NCBI RefSeq assembly: GCF_040807025.1
Contig: NC_090942.1
Coordinates: forward strand, 63,134,911-63,198,910
DNA length: 64,000 nt
Direction of reading: 5' to 3'
From: Struthio camelus
Taxonomy: Eukaryota > Chordata > Aves > Struthioniformes > Struthionidae
Position 1 is the stretch's first letter; the number at the start of each line of letters is the position of its first letter. The position numbers and the translations under genes were made by a program. The notes beneath the pieces were generated by a model that had not been told where the DNA came from, did no database searches, and was given only the letters and a program-made list of their open reading frames with translations. Below are positions 1 through 9,723 of this stretch, piece by piece.

Positions 1-3000
1 CCCACAGCAAGGCAAAACAGTGTTATGTGCCTTACAGTAGCCTAGGAATATAATTTGCTGTAAAAGTTAGAACAGGATGAAGGAGCATCTCACTGCTTGT
101 TCTGCTTCATCAGTCAGTAGCTCCAAATGCAGTTGATACGGCGTGGAAGAACGAACACAGAAGTTGCTTAGAAACTTTACTTAAAAGTCTCAGCTCTCTG
201 AAGAGCAATCTTCACCTGAAGGGCTCAAGGAGTTATTCATAACGGGTGACCTTCTGCCTGTAGACCAGCAGTCTGACAATATCCCATGTATTGAATGAAG
301 ACTGTTGCCATCTAATGGTTCCACAGTGACGGATGCGGTAAGGACTGAGGGTTTTGTGCCGGCTGGTTGTGCCATCCTTCGCTGCGCCACCCTCAGAGGT
401 GCAGAAGATAAAAGCTCCAGTTCAGTGAGGCACTTAAACATATGCTTAAGTGTTACCGAGTCTGAACCTTAAGCGCTTTGCGAAGCCAGAGCCAAAGTGA
501 GCAGGCAGGCTGCCCTCGTGCCTTGCTCAGCGGGATCCCTCCGTCAGCCTCTCGCAGGCCCGTAGCGGAGCAGGGTGGAGCGCCACAGTACTACCTGGGC
601 TGTGTTTATTCTGGATGTGACACAGGACTTTGCTCTCCCGTGCTGTCACTCGGGCGCCTTTCAGGAGCACCACATTCACTTCTCCGAGCGCACACGTGAA
701 TTATTGTTTACTCGATAACAAAGCAAACAAATTCCATCTCCTATTCAAAGCAAATCGCAATGTTAAAAGGGGGCTGATTTCCAGTATTATTAGCAGTGAT
801 GAATGTCTTCCCTTCCCTTGGCTGTCTTTATTTCACATACAGGTGGCTTTTTCCCCCCTTTTTTTTCTTTTTCATTTAGAAATGTCATCGCCACTTAATT
901 AGCAATGCATTGTTACCTGAAAGTAAAAGCAAGCCTATCTTAGGCCATATGGCAGGGTTTTAATCTGCACTGTCACGGTATAATCCTGTCGAAATGGCTT
1001 CCCTTTTCAGTCAAAACTGCATTTCACACTTTACTAATATAGGGCTTTTCCTTTCCTGTTCCAAAGTAATATAGCCCTGCCTGTGCAGCTAGTGCAAATT
1101 AAAACGGCTCACAGCTCCAAGCAAGAGCACCAGAGGGAGAGCGGCATGGCTTGGGGTGGAGCGGGGGGAAGAGGACTCCATCCTAAAAAGGAAGAAAAGG
1201 ACTCTTTTGGTGAACTGCTTTTGTGCACTTTGGTCAAGCTAATTTGGGGTGCCATTTTAGAAGACAGTCACAATCTTCATAAGGCTATTGGCCATGTTGC
1301 AAAGGCCTGGACCATGCCAGTGGGGGCTAGTTACAGAAGTCTTTGTGATTTTTACCTTTCCTTCCCCAGTGTTATAGGGGAACTCTATATCAACAGTTTA
1401 TAAAAGCAGAAGGTGAGAAAGCAACATGTTGCTGCAAATTAAGAGTGGCTGGCAGAGAACTCCTGCAACTCCACTGCTGCAATTACTTTCAGGGATGAAA
1501 GGATGAAAACACATGGCCTGGCAGGTCGTATTTTCAAAGGAATTTTGCTCCCAAACGGCTTCCAGGTAACATGTAGGGCCAGGCCACGTACAGATGTTTG
1601 CTTCGATGCTTCAGGGAAAGCAGAGCTCTTCTGTAAAAACCTGTTGTTCTCCCTTTTTGGGGTGAAGAGCACAAATGGGATTTAATCCTACTCGGAGTGG
1701 GATGAAGGGCAACGTAGATTACCTTTCACTCAGAAAAGTTTGCCAGGCTGTTAATACACACTGGCCCTTCCCACAGCGCCCTGCACAAGAGCAGGGACTG
1801 CAGATTTCCCTCACCCTTCTTTCTTGCTGGCTTTCTCAGTTCTCCCAACACTGCACGTCACTAGGCTCCTACGAGGAGATACTCAAGGCCTCTGTTCTAC
1901 ATTTGTGGAGCTCAGGCTCAGATAGATTGAGACAAGGCCAAATCCTATCTAGCAATGAATCTAGATAGCTTCAATTCCAGATAAATGTCTTATCACAAAA
2001 AGCAGCTTTCCTTTGGTTACCCTTCCCTGCATTTCCACCTGCCTTTTCTTTCTGTGATTAGTATAATAAATACAAGGTCACAGTGTGGAGGTAAGAAAGT
2101 GATCTAAAGAAACTTCTCCCCTCTCCTACTGATTGCCTGTGTTTGCCCTGGACCGAAGTGTCAGAGTCAATGAAAGTTCCAGTGCTCAGCGGGGCTGTTC
2201 CTTATCTTTTGTCCTTCTGCGGACACATCTGGCTCCAAAGCACAGGCCAGCATCTGCCTGCACTGACCTGGGGCAGCAAGCACCAAATACGCATTGTGTT
2301 GTCCCAGGGTGTGGGTGGGAAGGAGCCCCCAGGCCGGGGCTCCTGTCCCTGAGGACAGAGTTCCTTCCTCAGGAGACGTGTTGGAACAACGTAGCTCTCC
2401 AACTGCAGGCAAAGCCTCTCTCATCCTTCCTTTTCAGTTGTCTGTGCTGTGTCGCGGTGTCCCTCTCCTGGTATGACCCTCCGGAACTTCTCAGTGAGAT
2501 TTGGAGGTATGCCTTATTCTTCTGTCACTTAACATTTTACTGTAATTCCTGTTTTTCAGCACGCGTGCAAATGCTACAATATACAGCAGCATTCTCACCT
2601 GCACCCCTGCCCAAGGAAAAGGTTTGCTGTAGCAGCTGGACGGTACTGATCCGGTCCTAGAGGATAGGTCCTAGGATATTAGTACATGCAAGTATTTGTA
2701 ATGGGGCAACAGAGGCAGCAAGTGCAAAAACTGGATTCAGGTGACAGTCTGAGGTTTTACTTATAGGAAAAAAGGCACAGGGCTCCCTTGTAATTTACCT
2801 GCTTGAGAAAACCTGTGCTTTGGCCAGAAAAAATCAAAGCCTGGATAGTCCACTAACTGGCAGTGAAAGGCTGGCTTAAAATAGCTCTGTGTCCTTGTCT
2901 CGAGATATTTCACAAGGGGAAATGACTTGAGCGTGTCAGTAGTGATGTGGATAATCAAAGCTGTACTTTTTAAACATATTTTCCTTACCTAAAGGTCAAA

Positions 3001-3599
3001 AGAGCAAGATACCTCTGGTGCTTTTACCTGAGCACAGCTCCACTGACATGAGCTGCTTAGGTCCAGCTGAGGATCAGCCACACCAGGCAGCTGGATGGCC
3101 ACAGACATGGAAACTTAGAAGTGGGACTTTGGAGGAAACAGAAGGTGGTGATGGCTCCTGCGTACTGCTTTCTTGCCAGGCTCCTTACTTCTACTGCGCA
3201 GGACCAACACAGGAAAGGGTTGAAGACCCTGAGCCTGAAGAGCGTGCCTGAGAGAAAATGATGTTTTGGTGCATGAAACAGGGAGAATATCTCAAGAGAG
3301 AATATCTGAATGGAGATCCTTTGCACTTCTTTTTCCTGGATGAACTGCGAAGCTGAGGCTGAGCCTGGCTCTGTCCGTTTGTGTCTCTCTCTACTTCTCT
3401 GTCCCGAAACCCCCCTCCCTCTCCCCTTCCACAGCTCCGGAGGGTGGAGGTGCAATTCGCTATGCCAGTTTTTTATTTCCAGCACGCTTGACAAGCTGGG
3501 CGAGGAAGGCGTTAATGTTTTCTGACAGGCCCCCTCTAATTGTTGGAGCTTTTCTTCTCTGCCTTTTCTGTGAAATTCTGACTTAGGCGAGCAGCATAA
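1..3599. other. Intergenic flank beyond the 3' side of ASCL1, no gene seen
   Basis: I see no exon series, RNA gene or recognisable protein here. Open frames such as the 175-codon one at 2133-2660 have no familiar motifs and no splice-site context, and are best read as chance. One AT-rich, motif-dense block at about 690-1010 is listed separately as a possible regulatory element. The rest is ordinary mixed-composition DNA without obvious simple repeats. Confidence 0.6.
690..1010. promoter_or_regulatory. Possible conserved noncoding element (enhancer-like)
   Basis: Seen: a CACGTG E-box at 693-698, a forkhead-like TGTTTAC at 705-711 followed closely by a SOX-like ATAACAAAG, and several ATTA/TAAT homeodomain cores (TTATTAGC, CTTAATTAG) within about 300 bp. 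This density of short developmental motifs is typical of enhancers around proneural genes. Inference only: conservation cannot be tested from one sequence. Confidence 0.25.
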
Positions 3600-3925
3600 C
3601 AAAATGCTCTGGCATTGAAATGTGCGCTTGCACTACACTGGGCTCGGGGAAACAGCATTATTCATGAAGATTTTCAGCTGTTTTTGTCTTTTAACTAACC
3701 TTTGAGTTTGATCAGAGGCTAGCCGGGCTCCCTTTCTCAAAAGGCGGTCTTGGCAACCCGACAATGGAGCCAAACTGTTTTCCCTGTTAAAGAGATAACT
3801 ATGCCGTTGAGTTGGTACATGGGGGAAATTAATCTTCTGGCGCATACAAATGATAGGTTTACCTCGGTCTGCAATCGTCTGCATGGGATTATTAATAGGA
3901 CAGGGGTAAGGAGCAGGAAAAATTC
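3600..3925. promoter_or_regulatory. Possible neural enhancer downstream of ASCL1
   Basis: The block contains a CAGCTG E-box (3675-3680), the core preferred by ASCL1/E-protein dimers, 9 nt downstream of a POU-like TTATTCATG (3658-3666). A SOX-like ACAATGG, ATTAATC and TTATTAATAG homeodomain-type cores, and CATACAAATGAT follow. It is free of simple repeats and lies just outside the CpG island at 4.1 kb. ASCL1 and POU factors are known to act together at linked E-box/octamer sites, so an autoregulatory element is conceivable. The assignment is inference from motif content. Confidence 0.3.
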
Positions 3926-4520
3926 AGTTTGGGGCAGGGAATTTAAAAAAAAAAAAAAAGCAAACCCCAACCCCATCATCCCCTTTGATGGCATAAAGCC
4001 TGCGATTGATTCCTCACCACTTGCCTTTTGCAGCGGGAATTAGCCCGGCATTGTGCGGGCTGACACGCTAAAAGCGAGCTCGCTTTGGAGCAAGAAGTTG
4101 CTGCGCGCTGGGCCGGGCCGGGCCGGGGCGGCCGCCGGGGGCGGGCCGGGAGTGGAGGGTGGGGGGGGAGAAAGGAGGGTGTATGGTGGGGGGTGTCTAC
4201 CCGCTCCCCTTCCCGAGAGGCGGGGGCCGAGGAACAAAAATCCCCCCCCCTCTCCCTTTCCAAATCCTCCCCGCACTTCCCGGCGAGCTAATCCTTGAAT
4301 GCGCTGAGTAATCGGAGCTGCATTATGGTGCGGCCAGCCGCGGTGTGTGCCCCCACCCCAACCCCGGCCTCGGGGGTCGCCTTCTCGGCTCGCTTTGGGC
4401 AGCTGCCCGCTTCCCTCGTGTGCCGGCCACCCTCCCCCCCCCTCCACCCCACTCCGCGCCGTAGCATCATCATCCCCGCCAGCCACCGCCTCCCGAGCTT
4501 TTGGCAGGGAAATGCAGCAC

Positions 4521-4590
4521 TCGGCTCGGCTCGGCTCGGCTCGGCTCGGCTCGGCTCGGCTCGGCTCGGCTCGGCTCGGCTCGGCTCGGC
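4521..4590 (+). repeat. (TCGGC)14 pentanucleotide microsatellite
   Basis: Fourteen uninterrupted copies of TCGGC fill exactly 70 bp. The array runs directly into a GC-rich palindrome, and on the far side the reverse-complement unit (GAGCC) continues for about four copies. The same unit recurs within the ASCL1 3' UTR at 8603-8645. Confidence 0.97.
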
Positions 4591-4638
4591 CCCGGAGCGC
4601 GGCCGCGCTCCGGGGCCGAGCCGAGCCGAGCCGAGCCG
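4567..4638. repeat. 72-bp perfect palindrome with zero spacer
   Basis: Reading outwards from the centre between 4602 and 4603 (inside a GCGGCCGC site), every base pairs with its partner for 36 positions on each side; the first mismatch is 4566/4639. The outer part of each arm is made of the TCGGC/GCCGA pentamer and the inner 26 bp are unique sequence centred on the NotI-type site. A GC-rich arm of this length could extrude as a cruciform or form a very stable RNA hairpin. It could also be a fold-back sequencing or assembly artefact. Confidence 0.95.
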
Positions 4639-4835
4639 GGGCGTGCGGCACCTGCGGCGGGCGCACGCCGGCCTCCAAACCCGGCGGGACCCCGCGGCGC
4701 CGGGCTGCGGCGTGAATAAATGATGAAGCGTGACACGCGCTGGGGCAGCGCTGCCCGCTGCCTGCCCGGCCCCTACAAAAACCCCTTTTGTGCCCAGGGG
4801 AGCGCGCATACAAAAGGCAGGACCTGCGCCGCGCC

Positions 4836-4852
4836 GGGGGGGGGGGGGGGGG
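4836..4852 (+). repeat. G17 homopolymer in a G-rich tract
   Basis: Seventeen consecutive G residues are followed by GGA units and further G runs up to about 4890. On the plus strand this is a strong candidate for G-quadruplex formation. It marks the start of the purine-rich tract that continues to about 5275. Confidence 0.9.
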
Positions 4853-4941
4853 AGGAGGAGGGGGAGAGAGGGCGGAAGGGGGGGGGGAGAAGGAGGGAAG
4901 GGGAAAAAAAAAAAAAAGGAAAGGGGGGGAAAAAAGGAAAT

Positions 4942-5265
4942 GAGGAGGAAAGTGAAAGGAGGGGGGAAATAAGGAGAAAAGGAAAAAGAGAAAAATGAGA
5001 AAAGGGGAAAAAAGGAAAATAAGGAGGAAAGTGAAAGGAGGGGGGAAATAAGGAGAAAAGGAAAAAGAGAAAAATGAGAAAAGGGGAAAAAAAGGAAAAT
5101 AAGGAGGAAAGTGAAAGGAGGGGGGAAATAAGGAGAAAAGGAAAAAGAGAAAAATGAGAAAAGGGGAAAAAAAGGAAAATAAGGAGGAAAGTGAAAGGAG
5201 GGGGGAAATAAGGAGAAAAGGAAAAAGAGAAAAATGAGAAAAGGGGAAAAAAAAGGAGGAAAGTT
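4942..5265 (+). repeat. Purine-rich tandem repeat, ~80-bp unit, about four copies
   Basis: The word AGGAGGAAAG recurs at 4943, 5022, 5102, 5182 and 5254, giving periods of 79, 80, 80 and a shortened 72. The copies are nearly identical. The plus strand is almost entirely A and G with a few T per unit. Its complement gives a long low-complexity Phe/Pro/Leu/Ser open frame that is not a gene. Mirror-like polypurine tracts can adopt triplex (H-DNA) structure, which is inference here. Near identity of the copies points to recent expansion. Confidence 0.93.
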
Positions 5266-5274
5266 TAAAAAGGG

Positions 5275-5770
5275 GTGTGTGGAGGGGGAAGCCCTAGCCA
5301 CCCGCAAGGCCAGTGTGTGCCCAGGGCCGGGTTGGTGTGGGGAAGAAGCTCTCCGGGGCTCTCCGGGGGCTGCCGGGCCCGTCTCTTACCTGAGCGCGGT
5401 GGGCGCAGGTGGGAGGGGGGCGCGGAGGCTCCGCGGGGTGCGGGCCGGTGCCGGTACCGGTGCCGGTCCTGAGCGCGGCTGCGGGCGCAAAACATTGGGC
5501 AGCTGCGGGGCTGGTGGGGCGGCTCGCGGGGAGCCCGCGGGACGGGGCCGTGGGCTAAAGGCAGCCTCCGCGGGGAGGCTCCGCCGGGCTCAACGCTGCT
5601 CCGCGGGCGCGGAGCCCGTGGGTGGCTAAGAGCCGCGGGACAGGGCGGTGGGCCCGGCCCGGCCCGGTTCGGCCCGGCCCGGCTGGGCCACCGCTGCCCC
5701 CCCCCCCGCCTCCTCATCGGGAGCACTCGCTGCGTTTCCCCCATCGCTGCCGAGGGGCACGATTTTGGGA
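5275..5770. other. Second CpG-rich island downstream of ASCL1
   Basis: GC-rich sequence with dense CpG, a short CGGTGC/CGGTAC run near 5450-5470, and a GGCCC array at about 5652-5684. No exon, TATA box or recognised transcript is visible. The open frames in it lack any familiar protein motif. Confidence 0.55.
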
Positions 5771-7729
5771 AGGGGGGGGGGAAATCAAGGGAACTTCGTT
5801 TGTTAACGGGTCACTTTTCCTACATTTCGATAAATAAATACATAAGTAAATAAATTAATAAATAAGTGGCCCAGCAACCTCCATCTGCACCCCCTCTCCC
5901 CTCTCCTCTCCCCCCTCCTCCGCCCCCCCTAGCCCTGAGTAGCTCTAAAACTTATACTGCGACCAAAGAAGTCCCTGATTTATGGAGTTTACTAATGCTA
6001 ACTGAATACTGTCTGTCAGGCAGCGCTGAAAGGCTCTCCGCACTAATACAAGAAAAGGCTTTGTGTTGCTAAGCGATTAGAGCAGATGTAATGAGATTTA
6101 CCCCAATCCTGCTTTGCCCTTTCCCTATCTTCAGTAAAATTGTGTGTGTGTGTTTTCTTTCTTTCTTTCTTTTGGGAGGGGGCTGAGGGGAAAAGAGAGG
6201 GAGGAGGTGGTGAATTTCTGAGCCTGCCTTATACATTGTAGCGAACAACAGCGTAACTTTGCCTTTAGTTTAATGAGTCTGGATATTTACTATTCAGAAG
6301 TGAGCAAAAAAGAACACCTGTCCACACAAGGAAGAGAAATTTCGCCTTTGTAACAGAATGAAACATTATCCTAATGTTATATTCATAGCTATAAATTACT
6401 GGCTACACTTTCTTTGCATACCTTATCTATACACTTGCGAAAGTGGGTAAATAAAAGAGGAGATGCTTTAAAGGGAGGATGGATGGAGACATATAACGGT
6501 TATTATTTTCATAACTAAACATTAGTTCCACGATCGGTTAAAACAATGAGTGCTTGTGCTGAAGTAATGAGGGATTTCGTGACCCCGGCCCCCCTCCCGA
6601 TTAAATCACATATTGATAATTTCAGGGAAGGGGGAAGGAGACCAGGGCAAACTTAAACGTACATTTAAAGCAATGCAGAAAGGAATATACATTGCTATGT
6701 ATACGTGTAGATGCATACATATGTATATGCATAGATATACACACACATATGTACACACACGCACTTCTGCAGTGCTCCCTCAAAGTTTTCCCTCCTCTTT
6801 TTTAAAATAGTGAATCCCTTGTAACTAGACGGTACGTTTGTATCTAAGCGGGCTGGATTTTTAACTCTGTAAGACACACTGGCTCTCCCCGTTCTTTGTT
6901 GGGTTTTTGTAAGATGCATTTTGCGCTTTGCTTTCCGCTTGGCTTGGTGCACGCAAACTGAATTTGCAAGTGATGCAGGAGCCAGGCGAAAAAGAGAAGG
7001 CGAATTCTGGTCACGTCCTTGCTAACTGACAACAAGCAGGCTAGCCAAAAAGGGGGGGGGGGAAGAGTCCAATTTCTTTTTGAATCTTGGTAATTGGGTA
7101 CTTTTACACGCAGATCACGCTATTTGGGTAGAATAACAAGCTTAGAAAGACCAGTGTCTCTGAGCTGCCACACATTTCTACTACGGTGCTTTATTTATTT
7201 ATTTTATTTTATCTCCCTTCGCCTCTCGCTTCCCCTCTTCGCCCTACGATTTTATTTATCCAGCCGCTATCTTTGCAGAGGCAACAAAGTAGCCCTTTTT
7301 TTTTTTTTCTTTCCTTTTCGGTGGCGGTAGCTGAGCGATTCCCCATATTTTTCCGCCCCGCGCGGTCAGAGCTGCGGAGGAAGGGGTCACAGCAGCGAAA
7401 CGCGGCATGGAGCGCCCTCTTTTTAGGACTTCGTCTTTGGGGGAATTCTTGAATGTGCAGTGATTTCAGGAAGGACAATGCAATCATTAATCATCCCCTC
7501 GCCTTTTGATTTGGATACACATTTGCAACATAGAAGGGCAAGAAAACAATGGTGATACCGCTAGATCTTTGCATATTTATATAGAGATAAAGATATATAT
7601 GATACATCCATCAGATACAAACACTTCATATGCAACTTAGCTCTGGCATAACATCATTTAACATTTTGTCCTTACATTCATTGTTGTCAATGGCAGAAAA
7701 AAAATTGCATGCAGTAGGCAGCTGATCAT
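5771..7729. other. Intergenic AT-rich segment between CpG island and ASCL1 3' end
   Basis: No gene is seen. Simple sequence includes a short TG run and TTTC run near 6143-6172 and an alternating TATA/CACA-type tract at about 6700-6755. A motif-dense block at 6240-6560 is listed separately. The last few hundred bases are AT-rich and lead into the poly(A) signal of ASCL1, which is transcribed towards this segment. Confidence 0.6.
6240..6560. promoter_or_regulatory. Possible enhancer-like block downstream of ASCL1
   Basis: Within about 300 bp there is a CACCTG E-box (6317-6322), a SOX-like CCTTTGTAAC, a POU-like TTTGCATACC, and several TAAT/ATTA cores (GTTTAATGAG, CTATAAATTAC, ACATTAGTTC). The segment lacks repeats and open frames. 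The motif list is direct observation; an ASCL1-directed role is inference. Confidence 0.22.
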
Positions 7730-7745
7730 TTTAATTAAAAAAAGT

Positions 7746-7751
7746 TTTATT
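7746..7751 (-). terminator. ASCL1: ASCL1 poly(A) signal (AATAAA on the minus strand)
   Basis: The minus strand reads AATAAAAC followed by a T-run, with cleavage expected roughly 10-30 nt further on, near 7720-7735. The sequence just upstream (minus strand: ACTAGTTTCGTAATAAAACT) is very like the end of the mammalian ASCL1 3' UTR as I know it, so this is likely the authentic 3' end. Confidence 0.85.
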
Positions 7752-8602
7752 ACGAAACTAGTTTGTATAAAACAGGGTTATACAGGACCTTTGTAAGTTT
7801 GTAATAAAACAGTAAGAAAAGGCAGTGGCATAAGTTTTTTTTGTTGTTTGCTTGCTTATTTTGCTTTTTTTTTCCCCCAAAAGGCAGCATATCAAAACAA
7901 ATGGCTACCATTTTGCGTTTGGACAATAGCTGCATAAACTTTGTTCACTTTGAACATTGTTTAATAACATTATTAATACATTAACAAAGTTTCTATAAAG
8001 TAAGACACGTTGGTGCTAAAGTACATCTGGAGGAAATCCAAGTCCTTTACAAAACCACATACAAAAATGGCAGTTGTAAGGTAATGTCGACTACACGTCT
8101 AAACAGGAAGAGGTAATAAGCATTACATATTAAAAAAGTATCAAGATATACACATTTTAAACCATTTGTACAAAACCTCTATAAATCTCTCTCTCTCTTA
8201 TGTACAAAAATAGCTTAATATATCCCCAAACTGGTTAGGATAGATACGAATAGATTTTCTTATAATAAAAAAATTCACACAAAAAAAGATTGGAAGCATT
8301 CTATGATGAAAACGAGAGGAAAAGCTCGGAGCAGGGGAGCGACAGGCATGGGGCAAGGGGAGAGGGGGGGACGGGACGGGGGGACTCCGGGGCATTCTTT
8401 GAGTACAGCATAGCTTAATTTCAACATCTCCACAAACATTAGGAAACTAACTTTGTCCACAGAGTAAAGGAGGGCCAGTCTTTGAAGGGCTGAAACGGCC
8501 AGGGAAGGCAGAGGGGAGGCGGAAGGAGGGGGGGGATGTCTTCCTAGCAGGAGAGAAGAAGCAGAAGGAAGAGCTCCTCAGCAGGTGGGGGACAGGCAGT
8601 GC

Positions 8603-8645
8603 CCGAGCCGAGCCGAGCCGGGCCGGGCCGGGCCGGGCCGGGCCC
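8603..8645 (+). repeat. GC pentanucleotide array in the ASCL1 3' UTR
   Basis: About three GAGCC units pass into about five GGGCC units without interruption. The unit is the reverse complement of the TCGGC array 4 kb away. It lies inside the proposed last ASCL1 exon, so the transcript would carry GGCTC/GGCCC repeats. Confidence 0.9.
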
Positions 8646-8878
8646 CCCACGCCGTTTCCCGTCGGGGCGCCCGCTCCGTCGCGCAGGGTGCCGGCAGCGC
8701 TGCGGTCCGTGGCGGAGTGCAAAGGCGGCGGCGGCGGCAGCGCTGGGGGGCGGCCGGCCCCTGCCCGCCCCCGCGGCGCGCAGCGCCGTGCGCGGGAGCG
8801 CGCCCGCCCGCCGAGAGCCCGTCCCGCACCGCCCTCCGACGGCGGGGGAGCGGGAAATGCAACAGGTTGCTGTTGGGT

Positions 8879-8975
8879 TTTTTTTTTGTTTTGTTTTGTT
8901 TTTCTCTGCGATACACAGTTGGTGGTGGCGGTGGTTTGTTTTTGTTTTTTGTTTTGTTTTGTTTTGTTTTCCCTT
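8879..8975 (+). repeat. (TTTTG)n-type low-complexity tract
   Basis: Two runs of TTTTG/TTTTTG units flank a short GGTGGTGGCGG stretch. On the transcribed minus strand they give CAAAA repeats near the start of the proposed second ASCL1 exon. A-rich low-complexity sequence at the comparable place is also a feature of the human 3' UTR as I recall it. Confidence 0.85.
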
Positions 8976-8986
8976 TTGCAACTGCC

Positions 8987-9134
8987 CTGTAACAATAAAA
9001 AGAGAGAGGAGATCAGAGCCGCGCGGGGACCAGCGGAGGGAAGGAGCCGCCCGTAAGTTACCCCGGGCCGCCCCTCGGCCCGGCGCCCCCCCCGGCCTCG
9101 CCAGCCCCGCGGCGGCCCGCGGGCGCGCACCCAC
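8987..9134 (-). other. ASCL1: Probable 148-nt intron in the ASCL1 3' UTR
   Basis: On the minus strand a donor CAG|GTGGGT lies 39 nt past the stop codon, and a strong acceptor (pyrimidine-rich tract, then TTACAG) ends at 8987. Known ASCL1 genes have the whole reading frame in exon 1 and an intron in the 3' UTR, which fits. The splice sites are visible but use of the intron is inferred. Confidence 0.55.
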
Positions 9135-9173
9135 CTGCGGCGGGGGGCGGGGGGGGGCGCGGGCCGCCGGCGC

Positions 9174-9692
9174 TCAGAACCAGCTGGTGAAGTCGAGCAG
9201 CTCCTGCTCCTCGGGGCTGAGCGGGTCGTAGGAGCCCTCGTCGGAGGAGTAGGAGGAGACGGGGGAGCCCGCCATGGAGTTCATGTCGTGGGAGTAGCTG
9301 GGCGAGATGGTGGGCGAGAGCACGCCGGCCTGGAAGGCGGCGCTGACGGCGTCGTGCTCGTCCAGCAGCTGCTGCAGGGCGCGGATGTACTCGACGGCGG
9401 AGCGCAGCGTCTCCACTTTGCTCATCTTCTTGTTGGCGGCGCCGTTGGGGACGTGCTCCCGCAGCGTGGCGAAGCCCAGGTTCACCAGCTTCACGCGGTT
9501 GCGCTCCCGCTCGTTGCGCCGCGCCACGGCGGCCGGCTGCTGCTGCGGCAGGCTGTACCCGAAGCCGCTGAAGTTGAGCCGCCGCTTGCAGCGCATCAGC
9601 TCCGGCGAGGCCGAGCGCTGCCGCTTGGCGGCCCGCGGCGCCGAGGGTTTGGCCCCCGGCGAGGGCTGCCCGCCCGCCGGGCTCAGCTGCGG

Positions 9693-9723
<31 letters not shown>

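Larger units (their letters stand above)
4090..4835. other. CpG-rich island downstream of ASCL1
   Basis: The base composition changes abruptly to GC-rich with many CpG dinucleotides, including GGGCC arrays near 4110-4140, the TCGGC array and palindrome listed below, and a 14-bp palindrome at 4743-4756. AT-rich homeodomain-like words (CTAATCC, GTAATCGG, GCATTATGG) occur inside it at about 4285-4326. No coding exon is recognised. Long open frames on both strands arise from the absence of stop codons in GC-rich repeats. CpG islands beside developmental regulators are commonly Polycomb-bound; that role here is inference. Confidence 0.6.
7730..8986 (-). other. ASCL1: ASCL1 3' UTR, second exon (noncoding)
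   Basis: On the minus strand this segment carries blocks that match the mammalian ASCL1 3' UTR as I recall it: a CATAGAATGCTTCCAATC block near 8292-8309, a TCTATCCTAACCAGTT block near 8230, GTACATAAGAGAGA near 8200, and the stretch before the poly(A) signal. These fix the gene identity and the extent of the transcript. The 5' part, near 8880-8986, is rich in CAAAA units, and 8603-8645 holds a GC pentamer array. The start at 8986 depends on the proposed splice acceptor (minus strand TTTTTATTGTTACAG). The strong conservation of the distal part suggests post-transcriptional control such as AU-rich or microRNA sites; no individual site was verified. Confidence 0.75.

Noticed and set aside
4942-5265. 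Regularly spaced repeats that might suggest a CRISPR array
   Set aside because: There are no distinct spacers; whole 80-bp units are tandemly repeated low-complexity purine sequence in a vertebrate genome.
4288-5307. 339-codon open frame on the minus strand
   Set aside because: It is made of Phe/Pro/Leu/Ser runs from the complement of the purine tandem repeat and Arg/Ala/Glu/Pro runs from the pentamer array. No domain or codon structure suggests a protein.
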